From positions 1-64,000 of the forward strand of contig NZ_BAAAFQ010000011.1 of the NCBI RefSeq assembly GCF_039523615.1: a DNA stretch of 64,000 bases, read 5' to 3'. This stretch comes from Psychrosphaera haliotis. GTDB taxonomy: Bacteria > Pseudomonadota > Gammaproteobacteria > Enterobacterales > Alteromonadaceae. Below the pieces are notes generated by a model. That model saw nothing but the letters and a program-made list of their open reading frames with translations. It was not told the DNA's origin and ran no database searches. A program made the translations under genes and the position numbers. This document shows, piece after piece, positions 8,327-16,142 of the stretch (position 1 is its first letter; each line of letters begins with the position of its first letter).

Positions 8327-8695
8327 TTAAATTACTTCAGGTGCCAATGACACGATCTTCATGAACTTATCACCGCGAAGTTCGCGAGTAACAGGTCCAA
8401 AAATACGAGTTCCGATTGGCTGCAAGTTGGCGTTCAAAATAACAGCTGCATTACTGTCGAAACGGATGGCTTGACCATCTGGACGACGAACCGCTGCTTT
8501 AGTGCGAACTACCACCGCGTTAAGTACATCACCTTTTTTAACTTTACCGCGTGGAATTGCTTCCTTTACAGTAACTTTAATGATGTCGCCGATGCCGGCG
8601 TAACGACGGTGAGAGCCACCAAGAACCTTAATACACTGTACGCGACGCGCGCCTGAGTTATCAGCCACATCTAACGTAGTTTGCATTTGGATCAT
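8327..8695 (-). CDS. rplN: 50S ribosomal protein L14
   Basis: L14 is at the subunit interface and is the first gene of the spc operon. The 122-residue product begins MIQMQTTLDVADNSGARR and ends LRGDKFMKIVSLAPEVI. A recognisable sigma-70 promoter lies about 95 bases upstream, and a terminator separates it from rpsQ. This shows that spc transcription restarts here, as in E. coli. Confidence 0.98.
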   Translation of the reverse strand: MIQMQTTLDVADNSGARRVQCIKVLGGSHRRYAGIGDIIKVTVKEAIPRGKVKKGDVLNAVVVRTKAAVRRPDGQAIRFDSNAAVILNANLQPIGTRIFGPVTRELRGDKFMKIVSLAPEVI

Positions 8696-8752
8696 GTTTA
8701 GTGCTCCGCTAATTAAATTTATACTTCAATGTCCTTTCGGACTTGCCGCTTC

Positions 8753-8768
8753 TAGTCATTATTGACTA
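8753..8768 (-). other. Hairpin in the spc leader RNA
   Basis: A perfect six-pair inverted repeat (TAGTCA / TGACTA, four-base loop) lies in the untranslated leader between the spc promoter and rplN. A short GTCC-GAAA-GGAC hairpin with a GNRA-type loop follows it at 8731-8742. No T-run follows either one, so they look like leader structure rather than terminators. Their role is unknown. Confidence 0.5.
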
Positions 8769-8789
8769 CCCCCTACAAAAGGGCGCGCA

Positions 8790-8818
8790 AGTATAACTAA
8801 GTGATGGTTGAAATACAA
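8790..8818 (-). promoter_or_regulatory. Sigma-70 promoter of the spc operon
   Basis: On the minus strand a -35 box TTGTAT (8818-8813) and a -10 box TATACT (8795-8790) are separated by exactly 17 bases. A GC-rich discriminator (GCGCGCCC) follows, where transcription should start near 8783. GC-rich discriminators are typical of stringently controlled stable-RNA and ribosomal-protein promoters. It lies about 95 bases upstream of rplN. Confidence 0.75.
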
Positions 8819-8910
8819 CCTAATTAAACACCTGATTAATTAATAATCGGTTATTAAATTGTAAGTCATTGCTCAGCATAGTTATCTTCTAAAAGAACAA
8901 AACTAAAAAT

Positions 8911-8940
8911 AAAAAACCGGAGCTTTCGCTCCGGTTTTTT
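8911..8940 (-). terminator. Rho-independent terminator between S10 and spc operons
   Basis: A seven-pair GC-rich stem (CCGGAGC / GCTCCGG, four-base loop) is flanked by A-runs and T-runs on both sides, so it could work in either direction. On the minus strand it lies 20 bases after the rpsQ stop and marks the end of the S10 operon. Confidence 0.92.
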
Positions 8941-8960
8941 AAGCTAATTACTTCAATAAA

Positions 8961-9218
8961 TTAAAGAGATTTAGCTTTTTCGATTACGTCTACCAAAGTC
9001 CAAGTTTTATTCTTAGAAATTGGAGCGCATTCACGGATTAAAACCGTGTCACCGATACCACATTGGTTAGTTTCGTCGTGAGCGTGCAACTTAGTTGTAC
9101 GCTTAACGAACTTACCGTAGATAGGGTGTTTTACCTTGCGTTCGATAGTAACAACGATAGATTTCTCCATCTTGTCGCTAACTACGCGGCCTTGTAATGT
9201 ACGGATATTTTCGCTCAT
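8961..9218 (-). CDS. rpsQ: 30S ribosomal protein S17
   Basis: S17 is an OB-fold primary binder of the 5 prime domain of 16S rRNA. The 85-residue product begins MSENIRTLQGRVVSDKMEKS, and its OB-fold region includes HPIYGKFVKRTTK. It is the last gene of the S10 operon. Its ATG shares one base with the rpmC stop codon, so translation is coupled. Confidence 0.98.
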   Translation of the reverse strand: MSENIRTLQGRVVSDKMEKSIVVTIERKVKHPIYGKFVKRTTKLHAHDETNQCGIGDTVLIRECAPISKNKTWTLVDVIEKAKSL

Positions 9219-9412
9219 TACGCACCTGCCTTGTTTTGTGCAATTACTGTTTTAACACGCGCAATGTTGCGACGTACTTGACGCAGTAAATGTGTTTGAG
9301 CTAGTTGGCCAGAAGATTGTTGCATGCGCAAGTTAAATTGCTCACGTAACAAACCTAGTAGTTCAGCTCTTAGCTCTTCTACAGTTTTATCTTTAAGATC
9401 GCTAGCTTTCAT
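9218..9412 (-). CDS. rpmC: 50S ribosomal protein L29
   Basis: L29 is a small helical-hairpin protein beside the exit tunnel and part of the docking area for signal recognition particle and trigger factor. The 64-residue product contains LREQFNLRMQQ and ends VRRNIARVKTVIAQNKAG. It overlaps both neighbours (rplP and rpsQ) by one base. Confidence 0.98.
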   Translation of the reverse strand: MKASDLKDKTVEELRAELLGLLREQFNLRMQQSSGQLAQTHLLRQVRRNIARVKTVIAQNKAGA

Positions 9413-9825
9413 TACATCACCGTTCTAGTTACAAAAGTGGTTTTGAATGGCAGTTTACGAGCCGCTAGGCGGAACGCTTCACGTGCCAATTCTTCTGCTA
9501 CACCGTCCATTTCGTAAAGTACTTTACCAGGTTGAATTTCAGCAACCCAATATTCAACATTACCTTTACCTTTACCTTGACGAACTTCTAACGGCTTAGC
9601 CGTAATTGGTTTGTCAGGGAACACACGGATCCAAATTTGACCTTGACGTTTTACGTGACGTGTCATTGCACGACGAGCTGCTTCGATTTGACGTGCAGTC
9701 ATACGACCACGGCCAGTAGCCTTAAGGCCGAAAGTACCAAAGCTAACCTTGTTACCGTTCTGAGCTAGACCACGGTTGCGGCCTTTATGCTGCTTACGGA
9801 ATTTTGTACGTTTTGGTTGTAACAT
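9412..9825 (-). CDS. rplP: 50S ribosomal protein L16
   Basis: L16 lies near the peptidyl-transferase centre and the A-site tRNA elbow. The 137-residue product begins MLQPKRTKFRKQHKGRNRG and includes the conserved GRGRMTARQIEAARRA and PLEVRQGKGKGNVEYW segments. It follows rpsC by nine bases and overlaps the start of rpmC by one base in the S10 operon. Confidence 0.98.
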   Translation of the reverse strand: MLQPKRTKFRKQHKGRNRGLAQNGNKVSFGTFGLKATGRGRMTARQIEAARRAMTRHVKRQGQIWIRVFPDKPITAKPLEVRQGKGKGNVEYWVAEIQPGKVLYEMDGVAEELAREAFRLAARKLPFKTTFVTRTVM

Positions 9826-9834
9826 CGTCTACTC

Positions 9835-10539
9835 CTACTTAGCGCTTTTGCTACGACGCTTCTTCGCTGGTTTAGGTTGTTTTGGTTCCTCTTGAGAGAT
9901 AGAACCGAAACCACCAAGTACTTCACCTTTAAAGATCCATACTTTCACACCGATGATGCCGTAAGTAGTTAATGCTTCAGAAGTTGCATAGTCGATATCT
10001 GCACGTAAAGTGTGTAGTGGTACACGACCTTCACGATACCATTCTGAACGTGCAATTTCTGCTCCGCCCAAACGACCGCTTACTTCAACTTTGATACCCT
10101 TTGCACCAACACGCATTGCGTTTTGTACCGCGCGCTTCATAGCACGACGGAACATAACACGACGCTCAAGCTGGCTAGAAATGCTTTCAGCTACTAGCTG
10201 TGCATCTAACTCAGGCTTGCGAATCTCTGCGATGTTGATTTGAGCAGGTACGCCTGTCAATTTCGCTACAACGTTACGAAGTTTTTCAACGTCTGCGCCT
10301 TTTTTACCAATTACAACACCCGGACGAGCCGTGTGAATAGTAACTTTGATAGATTTAGCTGGACGTTCAATCGTAATCTTTGAAACTGAAGCGTTTTTTA
10401 ATTCTTTAGTCAAGTATTGACGAACTTTGATATCGCCATTTAAGTGACTTGCGTAATCTTTTGTATTCGCGTACCAGGTAGCAACCCATGGTTTAGTGAT
10501 ACCTAGGCGAATCCCCGTAGGATGTACTTTTTGACCCAT
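9835..10539 (-). CDS. rpsC: 30S ribosomal protein S3
   Basis: S3 forms part of the mRNA entry channel and its helicase activity. The 234-residue product begins MGQKVHPTGIRLGITKPW and has a type II KH domain (about residues 39-107, with the VVIGKKGADVEKLR loop). A C-terminal domain includes SEWYREGRVPLHTLRADIDY. The basic tail is of ordinary length. It lies between rplV and rplP. Confidence 0.98.
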   Translation of the reverse strand: MGQKVHPTGIRLGITKPWVATWYANTKDYASHLNGDIKVRQYLTKELKNASVSKITIERPAKSIKVTIHTARPGVVIGKKGADVEKLRNVVAKLTGVPAQINIAEIRKPELDAQLVAESISSQLERRVMFRRAMKRAVQNAMRVGAKGIKVEVSGRLGGAEIARSEWYREGRVPLHTLRADIDYATSEALTTYGIIGVKVWIFKGEVLGGFGSISQEEPKQPKPAKKRRSKSAK

Positions 10540-10550
10540 TAGTAAATCTC

Positions 10551-10880
10551 CTAGTCCGCTACTACAACAGTAATGTGTGAAGAGCGCTTAAGAACGCGAT
10601 CTGCGCGGCCTTTTGCACGAGTCTTAATGCGTTTCATGGTTGGACCTGCGTCTATCATGATTGTCGCAACTTTAAGTTCGTCGATGTCTGCGCCTTCATT
10701 ATGCTCAGCATTTGCAATTGCAGACTCAAGAACTTTCTTCACCAAAACAGCAGCTTTTTTATTGCTGAAATTTAATACGTCTAACGCCTTGTCGACTGGT
10801 AGACCACGAATCTGGTCAGCTACCAAGCGAGCCTTCTGTGGAGAAGTGCGGGCGAAACGATGTTTAGCTATTGCTTCCAT
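10551..10880 (-). CDS. rplV: 50S ribosomal protein L22
   Basis: L22 lines the polypeptide exit tunnel with a long beta hairpin; deletions there can give macrolide resistance. The 109-residue product starts MEAIAKHRFARTSPQKARLV, and its hairpin region (PTMKRIKTRAKGRADRVLKR) is intact. It lies between rpsS and rpsC in the S10 operon. Confidence 0.98.
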   Translation of the reverse strand: MEAIAKHRFARTSPQKARLVADQIRGLPVDKALDVLNFSNKKAAVLVKKVLESAIANAEHNEGADIDELKVATIMIDAGPTMKRIKTRAKGRADRVLKRSSHITVVVAD

Positions 10881-10890
10881 TATTTACTCC

Positions 10891-11169
10891 TTACTTCTTC
10901 TTAGCTTTCTTGTCAGCCGCGTGACCGCGGTACGTACGAGTAGGTGCAAATTCACCTAACTTATGGCCAACCATTTCGTCAGATACAAACACAGGAACGT
11001 GTTGACGACCATTATGGACAGCGATGGTCAATCCAATCATATCAGGAATGATCATTGAGCGACGAGACCAAGTTTTAATTGGTTTCTTGTTCCCGCTTTC
11101 CAAGGCTGCTTCAACCTTCTTCAGCAAGTGTAGGTCAATAAAAGGACCTTTCTTGAGAGAACGTGGCAT
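10891..11169 (-). CDS. rpsS: 30S ribosomal protein S19
   Basis: S19 sits in the head of the small subunit with S13. The 92-residue product begins MPRSLKKGPFIDLHLLKKVE and contains the conserved block GHKLGEFAPTRTYRGHAADK. It lies between rplB and rplV in the S10 operon. Confidence 0.98.
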   Translation of the reverse strand: MPRSLKKGPFIDLHLLKKVEAALESGNKKPIKTWSRRSMIIPDMIGLTIAVHNGRQHVPVFVSDEMVGHKLGEFAPTRTYRGHAADKKAKKK

Positions 11170-11185
11170 GGTATTACCTCACTAA

Positions 11186-12010
11186 TTATTTATTACGACG
11201 ACGAACAATGTACTTATCAGTACGTTTGTTCTTACGAGTCTTAGCACCCTTAGTCGGTTTACCCCAAGGAGTAACCGGGTGACGACCACCAGAAGTACGA
11301 CCTTCACCACCACCGTGCGGGTGATCAACCGGGTTCATTACAACACCACGGACAGTCGGACGAACACCACGCCATCTGCTTGCACCAGCTTTACCAAGCT
11401 GACGAAGCATATGTTCAGCATTACCTACTTCACCTAAAGTCGCACGACAATCAGAAAGAACTTTACGCATTTCGCCAGAGCGAAGACGTAGAGTAACGTA
11501 TTGACCGTCACGTGCTAATATTTGCACATATGCACCAGCTGAACGAGCAATCTGAGCGCCTTTACCAGGCTTAAGCTCAACATTGTGTACAGTACTACCT
11601 ACAGGCATGTTACGCATAGGCATAGCATTACCAGCTTTGATAGGTGCATTGATACCAGACATAATCTGATCACCAGCTTTTAGGCCTTTAGGTGCAATGA
11701 TGTACTTACGTTCACCGTCTGCATAAAGAACTAACGCGATGTTTGCGCTTCGGTTTGGATCATATTCCAAACGTTCAACTGTTGCCGGAATACCGTCTTT
11801 ATTACGTTTGAAGTCAACCAAACGATAGTGTTGCTTGTGACCACCACCGATGTGACGAACAGTAATGCGACCATTGTTATTACGACCACCAGATTTAGAT
11901 TTTTTCTCTAAAAGTGGTGCGTATGGTGCGCCTTTATGCAAGTCAGTGTTAACTACTTTCGTCATATGACGACGACCAGCAGATGTTGGTTTACATTTTA
12001 CTAGAGCCAT
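11186..12010 (-). CDS. rplB: 50S ribosomal protein L2
   Basis: L2 is needed for subunit joining and peptidyl-transferase activity. The 274-residue product has an OB-fold and an SH3-like domain and the conserved C-terminal block MNPVDHPHGGGEGRTSGGRH. That block includes the histidine close to the peptidyl-transferase centre. It lies between rplW and rpsS. Length matches E. coli L2. Confidence 0.99.
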   Translation of the reverse strand: MALVKCKPTSAGRRHMTKVVNTDLHKGAPYAPLLEKKSKSGGRNNNGRITVRHIGGGHKQHYRLVDFKRNKDGIPATVERLEYDPNRSANIALVLYADGERKYIIAPKGLKAGDQIMSGINAPIKAGNAMPMRNMPVGSTVHNVELKPGKGAQIARSAGAYVQILARDGQYVTLRLRSGEMRKVLSDCRATLGEVGNAEHMLRQLGKAGASRWRGVRPTVRGVVMNPVDHPHGGGEGRTSGGRHPVTPWGKPTKGAKTRKNKRTDKYIVRRRNK

Positions 12011-12024
12011 TTTTTACTCTCCAA

Positions 12025-12330
12025 TTACTCTGCTGCGCCGTCTTCAAGATCAAGGCTTTGACCGTCTGCAAGAGTTACGTAAGCTTTTTTCCAATTCTTA
12101 CGACGACCCATGCGAGCACCAGTACGTTTTGCCTTACCTTTAACGTTAAGAGAGTTAACTCGCTTAACTTCAACTTCGAAAAGTTTTTCAACAGCAGCTT
12201 TAATTTCTTCTTTAGTAGCGTCAACAGCAACTTTGAATACTAACGTGTTGTTAGCTTCAGATGCTAAAGTGGTCTTTTCAGAAACATGTGGAGCTACTAA
12301 TACTTTTAACAAACGTTCTTCGCTTATCAT
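12025..12330 (-). CDS. rplW: 50S ribosomal protein L23
   Basis: L23 is at the tunnel exit and is the main docking site of trigger factor and SRP. The 101-residue product begins MISEERLLKVLVAPHVSEKT and contains the conserved VEVKRVNSLNVKGKAKR segment. Its ATG overlaps the rplD stop codon by four bases, so the two are translationally coupled. Confidence 0.98.
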   Translation of the reverse strand: MISEERLLKVLVAPHVSEKTTLASEANNTLVFKVAVDATKEEIKAAVEKLFEVEVKRVNSLNVKGKAKRTGARMGRRKNWKKAYVTLADGQSLDLEDGAAE

Positions 12331-12932
12331 GCTAGCATCTCCTCAATTTGTTTAACTGCACCAGCAGTTACCAATACTTTATCGAACGCAATTAAACTAA
12401 CTGGGTCGATTGTTGCCGCATCACGAACGTCAACTTTATATAAGTTGCGAGCTGATAAGAACAAGTTCTCAGATACTTCTTCAGTAATGATCAATACGTC
12501 TTTTAAGCTCATTTCATTTAACTTAGCAGCTAGTGCTTTAGTTTTTGGAGTTTCAACTTCAAAGTTGTCAACTACCACGAAACGCTCTTGACGAACTAAC
12601 TCAGAAAGAATGCTTTGAATAGCACCACGGTACATTTTCTTATTCACTTTTTGTGAATGATCCTGTGGCTTAGCAGCGAATGTTACGCCACCAGAACGCC
12701 AGATAGGACTACGAATAGTACCGGCACGAGCACGACCAGTGCCCTTTTGACGCCATGGCTTCTTACCACCACCGCTAACTTCTGAGCGAGTTTTTTGAGC
12801 TCTAGAACCCTGGCGAGCGCCTGCAGCGTATGCAGTAACTACCTGGTGAACTAATGCTTCATTGAACTCACGTCCGAAAGTAGCTTCTGAAACTTCAACA
12901 GCGCCTGTTGCGCCTGTAAAATCTAATTTCAT
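12327..12932 (-). CDS. rplD: 50S ribosomal protein L4
   Basis: L4 reaches into the exit tunnel. In gammaproteobacteria it also represses its own S10 operon at transcription and translation through the leader RNA. The frame is open from a GTG at 12935, but the next codon, ATG at 12932, has GGAG seven bases upstream and gives 201 residues, the length of E. coli L4. The tunnel loop (SGGGKKPWRQKGTGRARAG) is intact. It lies between rplC and rplW. Confidence 0.97.
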   Translation of the reverse strand: MKLDFTGATGAVEVSEATFGREFNEALVHQVVTAYAAGARQGSRAQKTRSEVSGGGKKPWRQKGTGRARAGTIRSPIWRSGGVTFAAKPQDHSQKVNKKMYRGAIQSILSELVRQERFVVVDNFEVETPKTKALAAKLNEMSLKDVLIITEEVSENLFLSARNLYKVDVRDAATIDPVSLIAFDKVLVTAGAVKQIEEMLA

Positions 12933-12946
12933 CACTATTCTCCGGA

Positions 12947-13585
12947 TTACGCTTTAATAGCAGGTTTAATGATGACGTCGCCGCCAATTGAACCTGGTAC
13001 CGCGCCTTTAACTAGAAGTAAATTACGCTCTGCGTCAACGCGCACTAACTCAAGATTTTGAGTTGTAGTACGTACGTTACCCATTTGGCCGGCCATCTTC
13101 TTACCTTTAAATACACGACCTGGTGTTTGGTTTTGACCAATAGAACCAGGAGCACGGTGAGAAAGAGAGTTACCATGAGTTGCGTCTTGCATGCTGAAAT
13201 TCCAGCGCTTAACACCACCTTGGAAACCTTTACCTTTTGACGTACCAGTTACGTCAACCAATTTAGCGTCATTAAATACTTCTACAGTAATATCGCTACC
13301 AACTTCGATACCTTCGCCTTCATTTGCAGCTAAGCGAAATTCCCACATACCACGACCAGCTTCAACACCTGCTTTCGCAAAGTGTCCAGCTTCTGCCTTA
13401 GTAACGCGGTTCGCTTTCTTAGTGCCTGCAGTCACTTGAAGTGCGCGGTAACCGTCGGTTTCTTCGTTACGGATTTGAGTAACACGGTTAGGTGTCGCTT
13501 CAATCACTGTAACTGGAATTGATACACCATCTTCTGTGAAGATACGTGTCATTCCCACTTTACGTCCGACTAGACCAATAGTCAT
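12947..13585 (-). CDS. rplC: 50S ribosomal protein L3
   Basis: L3 is an early assembly protein whose extension reaches toward the peptidyl-transferase centre. The 212-residue product begins MTIGLVGRKVGMTRIFTEDG, and its central extension includes SHRAPGSIGQNQTPGRVFKG. In E. coli PrmB methylates a glutamine in this region. It lies between rpsJ and rplD in the S10 operon. Confidence 0.98.
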   Translation of the reverse strand: MTIGLVGRKVGMTRIFTEDGVSIPVTVIEATPNRVTQIRNEETDGYRALQVTAGTKKANRVTKAEAGHFAKAGVEAGRGMWEFRLAANEGEGIEVGSDITVEVFNDAKLVDVTGTSKGKGFQGGVKRWNFSMQDATHGNSLSHRAPGSIGQNQTPGRVFKGKKMAGQMGNVRTTTQNLELVRVDAERNLLLVKGAVPGSIGGDVIIKPAIKA

Positions 13586-13609
13586 TTTGAAACCCCTTTA
13601 ATCTCTCGA

Positions 13610-13921
13610 TTAACCCAGACTGATCTGAACATCTACACCAGCGGCAAGATCTAAACGCATAAGAGCATCAACAGTTTTTTCTGTTGGCTCAACAATGTCG
13701 ATTAAACGCTTGTGCGTACGAATTTCATATTGGTCACGCGCATCTTTATTTACGTGTGGAGATACCAATATAGTGAAGCGTTCTTTGCGAGTAGGTAGTG
13801 GAATAGGACCACGAACCTGCGCGCCTGTACGCTTTGCCGTTTCAACGATTTCTTGTGTTGACGCATCGATTAGACGATGGTCGAACGCTTTCAATCGGAT
13901 ACGAATACGTTGACTGTTCAT
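13610..13921 (-). CDS. rpsJ: 30S ribosomal protein S10
   Basis: S10 is in the head of the small subunit and also acts as NusE in transcription antitermination. The frame is open from a TTG at 13933, but the ATG at 13921 with GAGG seven bases upstream gives MNSQRIRIRLKAFDHRL and 103 residues, the usual length. It is the first gene of the S10 operon and is preceded by a leader of about 210 bases and a good promoter. The str operon (rpsL, rpsG, fusA, tuf) is not adjacent. Confidence 0.98.
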   Translation of the reverse strand: MNSQRIRIRLKAFDHRLIDASTQEIVETAKRTGAQVRGPIPLPTRKERFTILVSPHVNKDARDQYEIRTHKRLIDIVEPTEKTVDALMRLDLAAGVDVQISLG

Positions 13922-14134
13922 TTTATACCTCAAAAGAGCATTTTAGAAAGAGCATAAAAAAACATCGCACTACCCCCATTTTATTGGACATAAGCGAAGC
14001 TTTCTTATCTATTAATTGGACTCACAATTGGAGCCCCTGTATATCTGCTAACTAATTGTTAGCTTTCAAACCGATAAAAGAGCATCTTAAATATTTCGGT
14101 TTGTCTCAAAAGAATCCTTACGGAAAATTCGAGA
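13922..14134 (-). promoter_or_regulatory. Untranslated leader of the S10 operon (candidate L4-responsive)
   Basis: About 210 bases of leader RNA lie between the predicted start of transcription and rpsJ. It contains a hairpin with GCTAAC / GTTAGC arms, a shorter one around GATAAG / CTTATG, and later an eight-base T-run at about 13955-13962. In E. coli an S10 leader of about 170 bases binds L4 for attenuation and repression. Length and position fit, but I did not establish homologous structure by eye. Confidence 0.45.
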
Positions 14135-14140
14135 GAGCGC

Positions 14141-14168
14141 ATTATATATAAATTGAGTATAAATACAA
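14141..14168 (-). promoter_or_regulatory. Sigma-70 promoter of the S10 operon
   Basis: On the minus strand a -35 box TTGTAT (14168-14163) and a perfect -10 box TATAAT (14146-14141) are separated by 16 bases. A GC-rich discriminator beginning GCGC follows. The design matches the spc promoter: the same -35 hexamer and a GCGC discriminator. Confidence 0.75.
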
Positions 14169-14195
14169 CACTTATTTCTGAATAAATTAAGCCAA

Positions 14196-14222
14196 AGCGG
14201 CTGTCTGTATGGACATGCCGCT
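14196..14222 (-). terminator. Probable terminator after the acyl-CoA dehydrogenase gene
   Basis: A two-part stem (outer AGCGGC / GCCGCT, inner TGTC / GACA, one-base bulge) lies 23 bases after the stop codon of the upstream minus-strand gene and before the S10 promoter. The T-run after it is short, so its strength is uncertain. Confidence 0.5.
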
Positions 14223-14244
14223 AAGTGTTTAATATATGTACTAA

Positions 14245-16017
14245 TTAAACTTCGTCAGCGGTGAAGTCGAATAATAACTCCGCACCGGACTCAATTTGTT
14301 GCTTAAGTGAATGTATTCTAGGTAATACTCTAGCAAAGAAGTAAGTCGCTGTTTTCTGTTTACTCGTTGTCGTTACTTCATCAATACTTTCATCTTCAAC
14401 AGCCACAACCATTTTCGCCCACATATATGCATAAAATACATATCCGCATAAATGTAAGAAATCTACTGATGCTGCACCTATTGCGTTTTTGTCACCTTTG
14501 GCTTCTTCCAATACAGTTGCTGTAACTTCTCTTAATAGTAAAGCGCTATCGTTTAGCTGCTTCATCATTGAGCCATTTACGCTTTGGTTTTCAAGGCTGA
14601 ATTCTAAAATTTCATCAATTAACAGGTTAAGTGTTTGACCGCCATCCATTGCAACTTTACGACCCATCAAGTCAAGAGCTTGAACTCCGTTAGTGCCCTC
14701 GTATATCTGTGTAATGCGACAATCTCTTACTAGTTGCTCTTGTCCCCACTCACGAACATAGCCGTGCCCACCGAGAACTTGCTGTCCTGCTACACAGCCA
14801 TCTAGGCTTGTGTCGGTAACAAATGCTTTTGCTATTGGAGTTAATAATTGAGCCTTAGCGTTAGCGAGTTTCGCTGTTTCTTTATCTTGGCTGAACTTAG
14901 AAACATCTAGTTGCACAGATACGTAAGTACCAAAAGCTCGAGCTGCTTCATTCATAGCTCGCATATTAAGTAGCATGCGTCGTACATCTGGGTGAACAAT
15001 TATAGGATCGCAGTCTTTGTCCGTCATTCTTTCTGCACCTTTACCCTGACCTCTATCCATGGCGTAAAGTTTTGCATTTTGATAAGAGCGTTCTGCGGCT
15101 CCTAATCCTTGAAGACCAACTAAAAGTCTTTCGTAATTCATCATGGTAAACATAGCAGCTAACCCCTTGTTTACTTCACCAACTAAATAGCCTTTAGCGC
15201 CATCAAAGTTAATAACACAAGTAGCGCTAGTATGAATGCCCATCTTGTGTTCAATAGAACCGCAAGAAACTGCATTCGGAGTCGTTAAAGCGCCTTGAGA
15301 ATCGATATTAATTTTAGGCACTAAAAATAACGATATACCACGAGAACCAGCAGGTGCATCCGGTAATTTAGCTAGCACTAGGTGGACAATATTTTCGGTT
15401 AAGTCATGCTCGCCGCCAGAAATAAATATCTTGCTACCCGTTATGTCGTAGCTGCCATCTTCTTGTGGTATTGCTTTTGTCTTGATTAAGCCGAGATCAG
15501 TACCAGCGTGTGCTTCTGTTAAACACATAGAGCCAGTCCACTGACCAGAATACATATTTGGAAGGTAAAGCTCTTTAAGCTCTTCAGATGCGTGTGCATT
15601 AATAGCTAAACAAGCACCAGCGGTTAAACCTGGATACAAAGCAAAAGCAAGGTCAGCTGAACACATCATCTCTTCATGCATAGCAGTGATAGTTTTTGGC
15701 ATTCCCATGCCACCAAAGTCAGGATTACCGGCTAGGCCAATCCAACCACCTTCTGCTACAACGTTATAAGCATTTTTATACGAATCAGGAGTCGTTACAT
15801 TACCTTCAGAAAATAACACGCCTACTTCATCCGCAGCTCTACTAAACGGCGCTATTGCTTCTTCTGTTACTTTTGCGCTTTCTGCTAATATCGCGCTAGC
15901 CGTTTCTACATCTATCGACTCTGCTAATTCTGGTGTGTTTTGCCAAAAGTCTTGAACTTTAAAAGTGTTAAATAACAAAAAGTTCATATCATTTAGTGGT
16001 GCATTATACTGACTCAT
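14245..16017 (-). CDS. Acyl-CoA dehydrogenase, DmdC-like
   Basis: This is an FAD-dependent acyl-CoA dehydrogenase of 590 residues that should introduce the alpha-beta double bond in an acyl-CoA thioester. It has the N-terminal helical domain, the middle beta domain (MCLTEAHAGTDLG), the C-terminal helical domain with the presumed catalytic glutamate at about residue 440 (IYEGTNGVQ), and an extra C-terminal domain. The N-terminus (YNAPLNDMNFLL) and the length match the group that includes the 3-methylmercaptopropionyl-CoA dehydrogenase DmdC. The true substrate cannot be read from sequence; straight-chain acyl-CoAs are equally possible. It stands alone, between the SOS mutagenesis genes and the S10 operon. 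Confidence 0.9.
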   Translation of the reverse strand: MSQYNAPLNDMNFLLFNTFKVQDFWQNTPELAESIDVETASAILAESAKVTEEAIAPFSRAADEVGVLFSEGNVTTPDSYKNAYNVVAEGGWIGLAGNPDFGGMGMPKTITAMHEEMMCSADLAFALYPGLTAGACLAINAHASEELKELYLPNMYSGQWTGSMCLTEAHAGTDLGLIKTKAIPQEDGSYDITGSKIFISGGEHDLTENIVHLVLAKLPDAPAGSRGISLFLVPKINIDSQGALTTPNAVSCGSIEHKMGIHTSATCVINFDGAKGYLVGEVNKGLAAMFTMMNYERLLVGLQGLGAAERSYQNAKLYAMDRGQGKGAERMTDKDCDPIIVHPDVRRMLLNMRAMNEAARAFGTYVSVQLDVSKFSQDKETAKLANAKAQLLTPIAKAFVTDTSLDGCVAGQQVLGGHGYVREWGQEQLVRDCRITQIYEGTNGVQALDLMGRKVAMDGGQTLNLLIDEILEFSLENQSVNGSMMKQLNDSALLLREVTATVLEEAKGDKNAIGAASVDFLHLCGYVFYAYMWAKMVVAVEDESIDEVTTTSKQKTATYFFARVLPRIHSLKQQIESGAELLFDFTADEV

Positions 16018-16142
16018 AATTCTCTCTTATTCATTTACCTGTGCTGAACTATACAACATTAATCCCGATAAAACAGGGTTCAAACTACCTAATATCCATC
16101 AAACATACGTTAATTGTTTATAAATGGTTTTAATTGTGAGCA

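Noticed and set aside
14245..16017. Firm assignment of the first acyl-CoA dehydrogenase to DMSP metabolism (dmdC)
   Set aside because: Only general family likeness; dmdA, dmdB and dmdD are not nearby, and many members of this group act on ordinary acyl-CoAs.
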